Source of the DNA: Phascolomyces articulosus
Lineage: Eukaryota; Mucoromycota; Mucoromycetes; Mucorales; Lichtheimiaceae
NCBI GenBank assembly: GCA_025677815.1
Contig: JAIXMP010000011.1
Coordinates: 806,001-870,000 of the forward strand
Reading direction: 5' to 3'
Length of the DNA stretch: 64,000 bases
The notes beneath the pieces are model-generated. The model was not told the DNA's origin. It did not search any database and worked only from the letters and a program-made list of their open reading frames with translations. The position numbers and the translations under genes are program-made. This document shows, in pieces, positions 33,667-44,064 of the stretch (the first letter of the stretch is position 1; the number at the start of each line of letters is the position of its first letter).

Positions 33667-34069
33667 TGTATTAGGTTACTGGCTTAAATTTTGGGGGGAG
33701 AGGAGGAGAGGGAAAAAAGGCAAAAGTGGAGAGTGTATCACATCGAACTAAATGGACACACAAAAAAAAAAATAACACACACACTTGAGAAGTATGAGAA
33801 GGGACGGAAACGGCATTTTAATTATGATTGGGCATGGAAACCTTCCTGTGGTTCTTTTGGGCTGTACTTGGTCTGGAAATCTCATTTTTTCTTCATATTT
33901 GGTATAAATCCTGGGTTTTCCTTCGTTTTTTTTTTTTAACTCTTTTTTTTTCTTCTTTTACCTGGTAAAATACATTTTTTTTGTTTCTTTTCTTTATCTC
34001 TTTTTTTTTATTATATTATTATCAAACAATTTTTATTGATCAATATTGAACGATCAGAAACGATATATT
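33666..34069 (+). promoter_or_regulatory. 5' region of the AT-hook gene
   Basis: Purine-rich, then a long pyrimidine tract (33930-34010, T/C runs) directly before the start region, of the kind often seen upstream of highly expressed fungal genes. No sharp TATA box. Confidence 0.35.
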
Positions 34070-35931
34070 ATGCAACAACAACCATCATTACCGCCTATTT
34101 CTCATTTATTACATCCGCCTTCTCCACCTGCAAATCCACAGAAAGATACAGCAACGTCGACAGGAGGTGGATTAAATGTAAATCTTACACCAGCTTCTCC
34201 TGTTTCCCCACGACCATCCGCTTCTTTTCCTTCTTTTCATCAAAAAGATAAATATTTGAGTCCAGGTCCTCCTTTGATCGATTGTCATAAAACTTCTACA
34301 TATACTTCAACGCGACAACATCCACCGTCTCCTTTATCTCCTTCACCTCCATCACCATTACCTGTACCTAATACGACTATTTCTACTAATCATAGTAATA
34401 ACGATAATAATAATAATAATAATAATAATGCATCTTCATTACCTCCACTTCAGGGAATGGATCCTCCACGACCTCTTCGAACACATCAACAACCCCCGTC
34501 AGAAGTAGCTCCATGGGCTATGAATCAACAACATCAACAACAGACATGTTCATCACCAACACAACATCAACGTTCATTATCACCACCACCCTCATCTCAT
34601 TCACATTTACATCAAAATAGCTATAATTCACATCAACACCATTATCGTTCTACCAGTACATCACCAAGACAACGACCCGCAGTATCTCATCCATATCATC
34701 ATCCACAACATCATCCACATCCATCATCTCCACCACTTCCACCTACTTCAACATCTTCTACTATTTCACGACCTATTCCAACACATCATCATGTACATCA
34801 TTATCCACATCAACATCAACAAAACCAACACTATTATCCACATTCAAACCATCGTCATCGACACTCTCCTACACCTCCCACAACCACAGTAGCAGCATCT
34901 CCTGCTCATATACCATCACCTACTTCATCCAATTCTTCGCTTTATAATAACACTTCCTCCATGTCGATTACATCCTCTCCACCTCCTGAACCTGAACTTT
35001 CTCATTCAAGAACTGTTTCTTCTTCATCTACGATGTCTTCCATGAGTACAACGACCCATACAACCACTGTATCCGTACCACCACCCGCCGCATCATCATC
35101 GACGACAATAACAACATCTGCACCAACAGTAAATAATAATAAAAATACCAATGAAAAACCTCCCCCACCTCCTTCAACTCAAATCTTATTTACTGCGTCT
35201 GGTGAACCTATCCTGAAACGTCGCCGTGGTCGTCCACCAAACATGCGAGAACCTTCTTGGCAAGGTGGTTTTACCTTTTTACAACCTACAGTAAGTTTTA
35301 TTTATTTATTTTATGGAAAAAAAGAGAGAGAGAGAGAGAGAGAAAATCAGAATCGATAGATAAATGATATTAATATCATCCATTATAATAATAATAGGTA
35401 TGGACCGTTGCTAGTAATAACAACAATAATGAGAATACCAATAATGGCGCAGCTTCTTCCACCACGACCATTTCATCCTCTACGTCCTCATCTGTCAATG
35501 ATGTCATGGATGGCTCCATGGCAGCTTTTACAAGTTCAGATATGGATACTGTATTACAAATGCCAAAAAAGAAACGTGGAAGAAAACCAAAGACCCATAT
35601 TGCTGGTAATTCTTGTTTTGTATGGAAAGAATTGTCCGCTACTCGATCTTCTAAAGCAACCGCTAAAGCAACAGCAACCGCCGCTTCAAATCGAAAAGCT
35701 GCTGCTGCTGCTACTTTAGCTACTAATAATAATAATAACATGACAACTGGTAGTACTAAATCACCATCACCTTCACCACAACCTTCAACACCAGAAGTAT
35801 CATCCGATAAAGATATTATCATGACACCTGTATCGAACAATGATCCTACTGACTCATCATCATTACCAAAAGAGCAACAACAAAAAGAGACCCATATACC
35901 TGATCCAGAACCCATGGAAACTTCCCCTTAA
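34070..35931 (+). CDS. AT-hook, low-complexity DNA-binding protein
   Basis: 584 residues, two exons: 34070-35290 and 35398-35931 (donor GTAAGT, acceptor ATAATAG, phase 0). The start is the first ATG in the frame (MQQQPSLPPI). The first 370 residues are disordered: Ser/Pro/His/Gln/Asn-rich with an Asn run (positions ~117-128) and His/Pro repeats. Two AT-hooks follow: RRRGRPPNMREPSWQGGF just before the splice and KKKRGRKPKTHIAGNSCFVW about 80 residues later; both have the R/K-G-R-P/K core that binds the minor groove of AT-rich DNA. The conserved text after each hook suggests structured extensions. The C-terminus is acidic and Ser/Pro-rich. Likely nuclear, a chromatin architectural or transcription factor; targets unknown. 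Confidence 0.82.
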
Positions 35932-37053
35932 AAAAAAGAATAACTATTATCATACCATCAACCCATTTTTTGCATATTTTTATACAATTATAAATATACT
36001 AGCATTTTTTTTCTATTCTATCTTTCACTATAGCTTATTGACACAAAAATGAAACAATTAACAACCAATATATCCATCTCTCTCCTTTTCTTTTTTTTTT
36101 TAAAAAAAAAAAACATGTAAATTTTTATTTTTCCAACCCTCTTTATTTTTAATTCATTATTATTAACACCAAACGTGCATATATATATATACTTATTGTA
36201 TTATTATTATTATTATTATTATTATTTCACATTTTTATGATTCTTTTTTTTTATGTATATCATCCTCATCATCATTCCCCCTCTTCACTTGTGTTGTATT
36301 TTTTTTTTATATAAAGGCCAACAAACCAAATTCATTTGAATAGAGTGAAACATAATTTTACTGCATGCAATGTGAGGCAAATTAGCCATTGAATCCATTT
36401 CTCTCTTCATTGGAGGATTTCTATGTAATTCTGGAATTCTTCCTAAATCTGAGTTTTTTTCTATATTAAGGTAGATGGGGGGAGAACTCATCACAGTGAG
36501 GCTTGTACATTGCATTTTTATCTCACACACATTTTACTTATTGCAGAGTATCACCCAACAAAATAGCTGTAAGGATCGACAAACGATGTAAATAATGAAA
36601 TTGCATAATAATCTGATAACCTATCGTTTTCAATAAGAAATCATACTGATACAGGCAAAAAGCAATTATAGTGTAAATCAGTTGATCATCCATGATCTTC
36701 AAAAAAAAACAATAATAGTTACAAAGAATATCAGTAGTGGTAATAAATAAAAAAACATGGATCCCATGTTTAAAAAAACAATGGATTGTTAACCATACTA
36801 AACCCTGTTTCTTTGATAAACTTAAAAGTGTCCCTTTTAGTGTATCAGAATATACAAGAATTGTTGGGTACTTATCGCTTAAATATTAATAAGCCCCGCC
36901 TGACAAGCATAAAAATATATATTTGGGTATGATGATATTATATTTGGTAAACGCTATAATTCATCTACAGATTCCCGTAATTTTTCATACATATACATAT
37001 ATATATATATAATTTTTTTATTTGGCACACACACACTTTTACTTTATACCACC
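35932..37053. other. Intergenic, no supported gene
   Basis: AT-rich with a TTATTATTA microsatellite near 36200-36226 and poly-T/poly-A runs. A TATATATATATAAT stretch (~36997-37010) sits ~45 bp before the next start and may serve as its TATA element. Confidence 0.5.
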
Positions 37054-38625
37054 ATGTTACGTCAAGCATTCCGTCGTTCATTTTCAACTACAACTACAGT
37101 AAGAACATTATCTGCCAACAACACACCTTCATTAACGGTGCCTCTTTCTTATACCAAATATCCAGCATCCCAAGAAGATCATTCTATTCATAATGCACCC
37201 CTTATTGTTTGTCATGGATTATTTGGCTCAAAACAAAATTGGAGAAGTCTTGGACGAGGTATGAGTTCACGACTTCGTCGTGATGTCTATACACTGGTAA
37301 GTTCATATACATATTGATAAAAAAAAACTACCTTGTTTGTTTTTTTTTTTGTTTTGACAAAAAATGATAATTATAGGATATGCGAAATCATGGTGAAAGT
37401 CCTCATGCTGAACTTCATACATATGATGCCATGGCGAATGATTTGATTGCATTTATGGAAAAACATAAAATTGAGAATCCTATTTTACTTGGTCATTCCA
37501 TGTACGTATACAAAAAAATATATATATAAAGAGAAACACGGAAAAGAAGGAAAGGGGAAAGAATAAGGATATTCTCTATAAAATAGGAGGACGATTGGCC
37601 GGAGGGGGTGGAGGGGTCAAGAAATATAGAGAAGAGGTTCCTATTTTCTTTTTATACATTTTCTATATGATCGATGTGGGGTAATTTTTTTTTTTTTACA
37701 AAACTTGTTTGTCAACAACAACAACAACAACAACAACAACAACTTCATTATCCAATATGGATACCATATGTTCTTTATTTATTAACATGTTTCTTCTTCT
37801 TTTTCTATATTTTTCAATGATGATGATGATGGGGGGATTGGATACAAATCGATTCATTAGGGGTGGTAAAGTAGTCATGACAACGGCATTACAACATCCT
37901 CACCTTGTCAAAAAACTCGTCGTTGTCGATATTGCCCCCTTTTCCTTACCCTTATCCAACGATTTTGCTTCTTATATTGACGCCATGCGTACCATTGATC
38001 AAGCCAATGTCAAGAAACAAAGTGAAGCCGATCAACTCTTACAACAGATCGAACCAGACATGGGTATTCGTATGTTTTTATTGACTAATTTGAAACGTCA
38101 ACCTGATGGTCATTATAAATTCCGTATCCCTTATGACATTTTGGGTAAAGCATTGGGAAATATGGGTGATTTTACAAATATCGCTTCTACCGTAAGTTAT
38201 CCTGGTCCTACACAATTTATTGCTGGTGGGAAAAGTAATTATTGTAAACCCTTGAAACAATATCCTGATCAAGTCAAAGCCATGTTCCCCAATTATCGAT
38301 TGGATGTTGTGGAAGGAGCCGGTCATTGGGGTAAGTTTTTTTCTCTCTCTTTTTTTTTCCATGGAAAATCAAGTGTTTTTTTTTTCGTGTGTGTCAATAA
38401 AACAGGTTCACACGGAAAGATAAAAAAGAGTGGCTTTTTTTTTGTGGATGGATTGGAGAAATGGTAAAAAAAAAAAGAAGTATGTGTGTGGTTTGTCACT
38501 TTGCGTGGATAACAACGTGTAGAAATGAAACTAAAACTTTCTTCTTCTTTAACAAACTAGTGCATGCTGAAAATCCAGACGTATTCATGAAATACTTGAT
38601 TGATTTTGTTGGACAAAAGGATTAG
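37054..38625 (+). CDS. Mitochondrial alpha/beta-hydrolase, ABHD11 type
   Basis: 300 residues, four exons: 37054-37296, 37377-37501, 37861-38330 and 38561-38625. The N-terminus MLRQAFRRSFSTTTTVRTLS is a classic mitochondrial presequence. Oxyanion-hole motif HGLFGSKQNW, then DMRNHGESPH, then the nucleophile elbow GHSMGG (Ser ~122; the intron splits the Met codon after it), and the catalytic His in GAGHW near residue 278. This matches ABHD11 and yeast Imo32, serine hydrolases of the mitochondrial matrix; in animals ABHD11 protects the 2-oxoglutarate dehydrogenase complex. The second intron is long (37502-37860) and holds a (CAA)n repeat. ACC-ACC-ATG gives good start context. Confidence 0.9.
37713..37743. 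repeat. (CAA)n microsatellite inside intron 2 of the ABHD11-like gene
   Basis: About ten CAA/ACA units in the 359-nt intron. Confidence 0.9.
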
Positions 38626-39975
38626 AATGTGTCATTCTATGTTTACTATAGGGTTATTACTACTACTATTATTATTATAGATGATTAGAATTATATGTAT
38701 AATTTACTGCCATTTAGGGGGAGGAATAATAGAGAAGAGGGGAGATCTTTGTAAAGTGAAAAAAAATAGACATTGTAATATTCATTTTAGGAACAATATG
38801 GATCTATCTCTATGTATATGATATCTAGAAGAATGAATGAATTGAAACGCGTCAGCAGCTCAACATAAATTCTATATACACTTCTCCTTGATGCTTCTTC
38901 TTTTTTCCTTCTTGTTCTTCTTATCTAATCCGTTTCTATAAAAAAAAAGGGTTATATCCTCATTCTCCTCACTCATACATTCACTCACTTGTTCCTTTTA
39001 CAAAAAAAAAAAATCATTATCTTCCCCTAATATTGTAATTCGAGTTATTCTCTATCCCATATATGACGATAGTCGACGTGATTTATTATTATTAGGAGAA
39101 GACAGAAAAATGGGAAGGGAGAGACACAAACACACAGAGACGGGGGGAAGTATTGTAAAAAAAAAAGAGAGAGAGACTAATAGTAGTGTTTTATATAGGA
39201 TGTAATGTAATGTAATATATACGACAATGGATGATACTAAGAGAGCGTCATCGTGAATAAACACTAACGTACATCCGATAAACACCTTTTTAGCTTCCCC
39301 TCCCCTCCCCCCTTTCTAGTCTAAAAAAATTCATCATCTCTTTACTATAACTTTGCAGGATTCCATTTTTTGATCCGATGCACTTGTAATTTTACTATAG
39401 AAACGACTCTAATTATTTCACCCCACATAACAAAATTAACATTTATTTATCTAATATTAAAAATCTCAACGATAATAATATAGACTCTACATACATATTA
39501 TTATTATTTAGTACCTAAACTTTAACTTTGTTTTTATCCATTTATTATGTACAATCATGATGGTGTCAATATGTAATAATAATTTTTAGTGTACGTATTT
39601 GCAAAAAAATAAGGAGAATTTTATTATATATATATTATTATTATAGTTATCGTACTATTTTACTTTATTATATATATATATATAATAGAGTGGATGGGAA
39701 TGATGGGTGTGTATTTGAGATAGACCCAAAAAAAAAAGATAGGAGAGAAACTAAAGGTACTCTGTTGATGTGTGTGATTTCAATGTTTTATATATTTATA
39801 TATATATGCAGGGTTGTCTCAAGAAAAAAAAACAAATCAACATGAAGAATTATAATAAGAAGAATAATATATAGAGACAACTAAGAAGAAGAAGAGAAGA
39901 ATAACTTTTTTAAATGTGTGTGATATTTTTTTGGTAAATAAGAAGAAAAGGAGTGGTTTTTTTTTATTTGGGAGT
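38626..39975. other. Intergenic between convergent genes
   Basis: AT-rich 3' flanks with (TA)n tracts near 39626 and 39669-39684 and purine-rich stretches. No gene supported. Confidence 0.5.
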
Positions 39976-41480
39976 TTAATCTCGAGAATAAGGTGAATAT
40001 CGATGTGTAGTATGAGAAGAAGTAGTACGATTGGTAGAAGAAGAATGAGGATGTGGATGATAATGTTGTTGTTGCTGTGATGAATGATGATGATGATGAT
40101 GTCGTAAAATATGATTATTTCCCGGTATAGGACGATTGACAGCATCAATCACCTCTTCTGGATTCACAGGACATGTTTTATGGGCTAACAACATGGATTT
40201 TAATTCAATTAACTGTTCACGTAAAGCATTATTTTGAATTTGTAATTGTTCATTATCTGTTGATAAATATTCCACTTTGGCTTGTAAGTTTTGTAACCAT
40301 TGTTTCTTGCGTTGTCGACATTTTAAGGCCGCTACATCATTTTTTTGGATGGATTAGTATGAAAAAAATAAAAATAAAAATAAAAATTTGACATGTGATA
40401 ATTCAACATTTTTGTTTTGTTGTTGTTAAAATGTAAAAAACAAATAAACATACCTAATCTGTTTCTTTCTAAAAAGTTTTTACGTTTTTCTTCATCATCC
40501 ATGCCTACTGTTGTTGTCGTTTCTGTAGGAGGAGTAAAGTTGGATTGTGTTCGACGTTTAGAACCTGGTCTTTCCATAAGATGAAGATTGTCGGGTGTTG
40601 GTTCAGTATGCATACGTTTCACAGACGGACTTTGGTATTGTGCACGGTTCACGCCATGAACACCACCACCTGAACTATTACCATGATGATGATGATTATA
40701 TTTTACAAATCCTATATTTATTCAAATCCTGTAATGTGAGATGATTTTTTTTTCATCATGATGAAATTTTTACGTCAATTTTTTTTGGGCTTATTGTGTT
40801 ACCTATAGCATGTTGATGATGATGATTCGATGAGGATATTCCTTCCCCATTAGTACCATTATTTGACGACGATAAATGAGAAGAAGAAGAAGAAGAAGAG
40901 GTAGAAGAGGTAGAAGAAGAAACAGTTCGTTGTTTATTTTCAGCAGGACCCAATAACATGGATGGAGATAAGGGTCCAGCCCGTAAAGAATCCCACATGG
41001 TGGTCTTATGAAGACCTGGACTTTCAATCGAAGACACAGGTGGTAATACAGGTTTCGAAAAACTTTGTTCAAATGGATTAGGTTCTTCTTCTAATTTTGT
41101 TGTACGTGGTAATGTTGCATATGTAGGTGGTAAAGAAGATGGAGAAGGATTTTCCGAGGAAGCTGTGGTTGTTGTCGTATGTGTTGAGGAAGAAGTCAGT
41201 GAAGGAGCTTTTAGAACGATGAATATAATTTTTAGTATATTTGTTTGTTTTTCTCACTCTACATATTTAAAAATTATTTTAATAATAATAATAGCTTACG
41301 ATTATTATTGGAGTGGTGGTGATGGTGATGAGGAAGTGTTGTGGTCAACATTTCATGAGTCGATGACGACGATGGAGAAGTAATATTATTATTTGTAGTA
41401 GTAGTAACAGTGTCAAAGTATGAGGAACTGTTGTTATTAGAATGGTTGTTGTTTGCTGTGTTTGAAGTTGCAGCGAGCAT
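39976..41480 (-). CDS. ATF/CREB-type bZIP transcription factor (Atf1-like)
   Basis: 399 residues, four exons: 41480-41300, 41207-40803, 40711-40454 and 40331-39976, all phase 1. The N-terminus is Asn/Ser/His-rich; NPFEQSFS and then SIESPGLHKTTMWDSLRAGP form a conserved motif region as in stress-activated ATF proteins. The basic region KRKNFLERNRLAALKCRQRK, with the third intron inside it after RL, then KQWLQNL and a leucine zipper (VEYLSTDNEQLQIQNNALRE and on to LIELKSML) define the bZIP; the basic region is near-identical to S. pombe Atf1. The tail is His/Gln/Ser-rich. Atf1-type factors bind CRE sites (TGACGT) under MAP-kinase control of stress and sexual responses; that role is family knowledge. 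SP/TP sites in the middle could be kinase targets. Confidence 0.88.
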
Positions 41481-42291
41481 GAGTAATGTTTGTTGTTATT
41501 ATTATTGTTTCAATGATGATAATCAAGAAGAAGGGTCACTTTATTTTAATGAGGATGATGATGATGATTTAATATTAAAAATAATGATAAAAAAAAAAAA
41601 GAAGAAGAAAAAATATGAAATGGCAAAAAAAAAAGGATTTAAAAAAAATGTTGTGTCGAGTTGTTTATAGGTGTCCCTTTCCCGTTTTTTTTTATATATA
41701 TGAAAAAGAGCTCCGCGTCTTTTCTTTTTTTTTTTTTTTTGGTAACTATAGTAAAAGGAAAGGGTTAAGCTAAACTGTATGTTGGGTTGGATTGTGATTA
41801 GAGTTATAGTGTGTCACCATAATAATATAAGGTATAACCGGGACTAATTGACGATGATTGCTTATATTGAAATATCCTGTTCTTAACCCGCATGGCATAA
41901 ATACCAAAAAAGCAATAATTTTCCGTTGATTTGGGCTTTATTTTATACATATAAAATAACCTCCTCCTCTTTATTTTTTATATGGGGATAAACGCTCCTT
42001 ATTAAACCGTTATAATAATAGCCTTCTTCTTGATGCTTTTTTTTTCCAAACCATACCTATCCTAAAATCCGCCCCGAGGAATATTTTCTAACGTATCTCC
42101 CTTTCTCTTATTTCTCCCCATATATATTATATTTATATATATTCACACACACACTCTCTCTCTTATCTCCCTTTCTTTTTCCTCTCCTCCTCTTCTTTAT
42201 TCTCCACTACTAACACAAGCAGATAAACTACTTTTTGGTCTGTCTGCTTTATATACACTCGACCAAAAAAAAAAAGGAGATTTATTTAAAC
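41481..42291. promoter_or_regulatory. Divergent promoter region, bZIP gene (-) and coiled-coil gene (+)
   Basis: 811 bp with poly-purine/pyrimidine tracts and a TATATATTATATTTATATAT stretch at ~42119-42138, about 150 bp before the plus-strand start. Long pyrimidine tract directly upstream of 42292. Confidence 0.4.
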
Positions 42292-43785
42292 ATGTTTAAT
42301 GCGGAAACATTAGATACGTTTTGTTTTCGTTGGCCAGCTTTTCATTGTTATGTATTAGTTCGCGTCTTAGATCATTATACAATTGCTTTACTTCCATTTC
42401 GATCTCGTCGTGCTTTCTTATATTTTCACCATGCACCTTTACCCCATCATCCAACGCATTTTATGACAACAGCACCTTCCTCTCTCACCACAACCCCTCC
42501 ATCCATAAAAAAACAGCAAGAACAAAAACGACGTCGTTATCATAGTTTAGATCGTAAAAAAACACCTTCGACTTCCTCCAAAAAAATTCAAGCCATGTTT
42601 AATCCTTGGAAACATACATTGGCACTTTCTTCTACCGCACCTCCTTCAGAACAATCATCAATCAATAATATGTCACTGACAAGTAGTCGAAGTAATAGTA
42701 CAAAATCATCTTCCTCTAGTGCTTCTTCGACATCTTGTAATTCTGTTCCTACGCGTGTCAATAGCACGGGATGTACGAGTATGCAAAGTCGTCCTGGTAT
42801 AGCTTCCTCCATACCTACGAGAATGGAAGAAGATAGTCTTTGTGTTCCCCAACAAAGTAGACTTTTGGATCATCGTAGTGAAGAAGAAGAAGAAGAACCA
42901 ACAGAAGTCACGTTAGAAGACGTGTTAGATAATGTTCAACATCAAGATCAATGGATTCAAGCTTCATGTAATGTCAGACCTAGTCATAAAGATCATTCAT
43001 GTGTCATTTTACAAACATTTCAAAATAAAACCATCATTGTCTTGATGGCCCGATCGTCTCAGGAACGTCAACTCTTTCTCAATTTTGTTCGTCTAAACAA
43101 TTTACCATTACGTCGTCGTGATCTTTCTCTAAGTCACCATAAAGTAGTGGTGGATAAAAATCAAATGTAAGTGTAAACTTCCCCCCCCTTCTCATCCTAC
43201 CAAAGATCTAGCGCCTCCCATCTTTATACTTATTTCTATCTTATATATATATATATATATAAAGCACGACACAAGAATTGATAGAAAAACTAAAGAAAAA
43301 ATGTCAAGATGGATCGGCAGAAATGTTACAATTAGCAGCCCAAGTCTCTCGAGCAAAAAAGGAAATTGTATCTTACACAGACCTATTGAATCAATTGGAT
43401 CAATCCATACAACATTTACAAACCAATGTACAAGAATTTCAATCATTGGATCAACAAAGTTTTCGGCTTTTATATCATGTGCAAGAACAATTAGAGGTGG
43501 TCAAAGCCAATTATAATGGATTTCGTCGTCGTATGCATAAATTGGATTTATGGTTGGCTCAAAATCCAGATATTGTAGGTGCAGCAAGGTTAAGACTCAT
43601 GTTAGATCATGTTCATGTTTCATCCTATCGTTATTGGTTTTATCTATGTAAGTTATTTTCTATTTATCACACAGATATACAACTCTGTTACACATACTAA
43701 AATGATTATGCTAAAAAAATATATCCAAGTGGGTGTCATGATGATGGGTGTGGCCATCGTAGCTTTATGGAAGAAAAATGGTTAA
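42292..43785 (+). CDS. Coiled-coil, tail-anchored protein, family not recognised
   Basis: 437 residues, three exons: 42292-43166, 43265-43647 and 43730-43785 (donors GTAAGT; acceptors AAAG and CCAAG; phases 2 and 1). The N-terminal ~50 residues are compact and aromatic (CFRWPAFHCYVLVRVLDHYT). Next is a long Ser/Thr-rich linker with basic patches and an acidic run (SEEEEEEPTEVTLEDVLDNV), then a second globular piece (SHKDHSCVILQTFQNKTIIV then LMARSSQERQLFLNFVRLNN). Exon 2 is helical with coiled-coil heptads (TDLLNQLDQSIQHLQTNVQE). The tiny third exon supplies a C-terminal membrane anchor, LLGVMMMGVAIVALWKKNG, so the protein should be tail-anchored facing the cytosol (ER, mitochondrial outer membrane or vesicle). 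Function unknown; a tether or SNARE-associated role would only be a guess. Confidence 0.7.
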
Positions 43786-44064
43786 GATGGAGAAAAAAAT
43801 GCGAGTTATATTTTTTATTTTTGATGCAGAATATAAGAATAGAAAAATGGGGGTTTTTGAAATTTGTTGTAAATAGAGAAAGAAATGTAAGAAAACAAAA
43901 AAGTACGTTGTAAATGTGTAAATATATATATATAAAAAGAGTAGCGATGTTACAGAGAGAGAGAGAGAAAGGGAGGAAGTTAGAGGAAATATATATAGAG
44001 AGAGAGAGTGAAAGAGGAATGAAATTTGAAATAAAAAAGGAGGTTTATATATGAAAAATTTTCT
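43786..44064. other. Short intergenic between convergent genes
   Basis: 279 bp with GA-rich microsatellites (GAGAGAGAGA near 43957 and 44000). Holds the 3' ends of both neighbours. Confidence 0.5.

Noticed and set aside
34046..34069. Upstream extension of the AT-hook protein from a TTG at 34046
   Set aside because: Non-ATG start; the first ATG (34070) follows at once with MQQQ, and the upstream codons look like leader sequence.
43192..43516. Minus- and plus-strand frames overlapping exon 2 of the coiled-coil gene
   Set aside because: Shadows of the phase-consistent exon 43265-43647.
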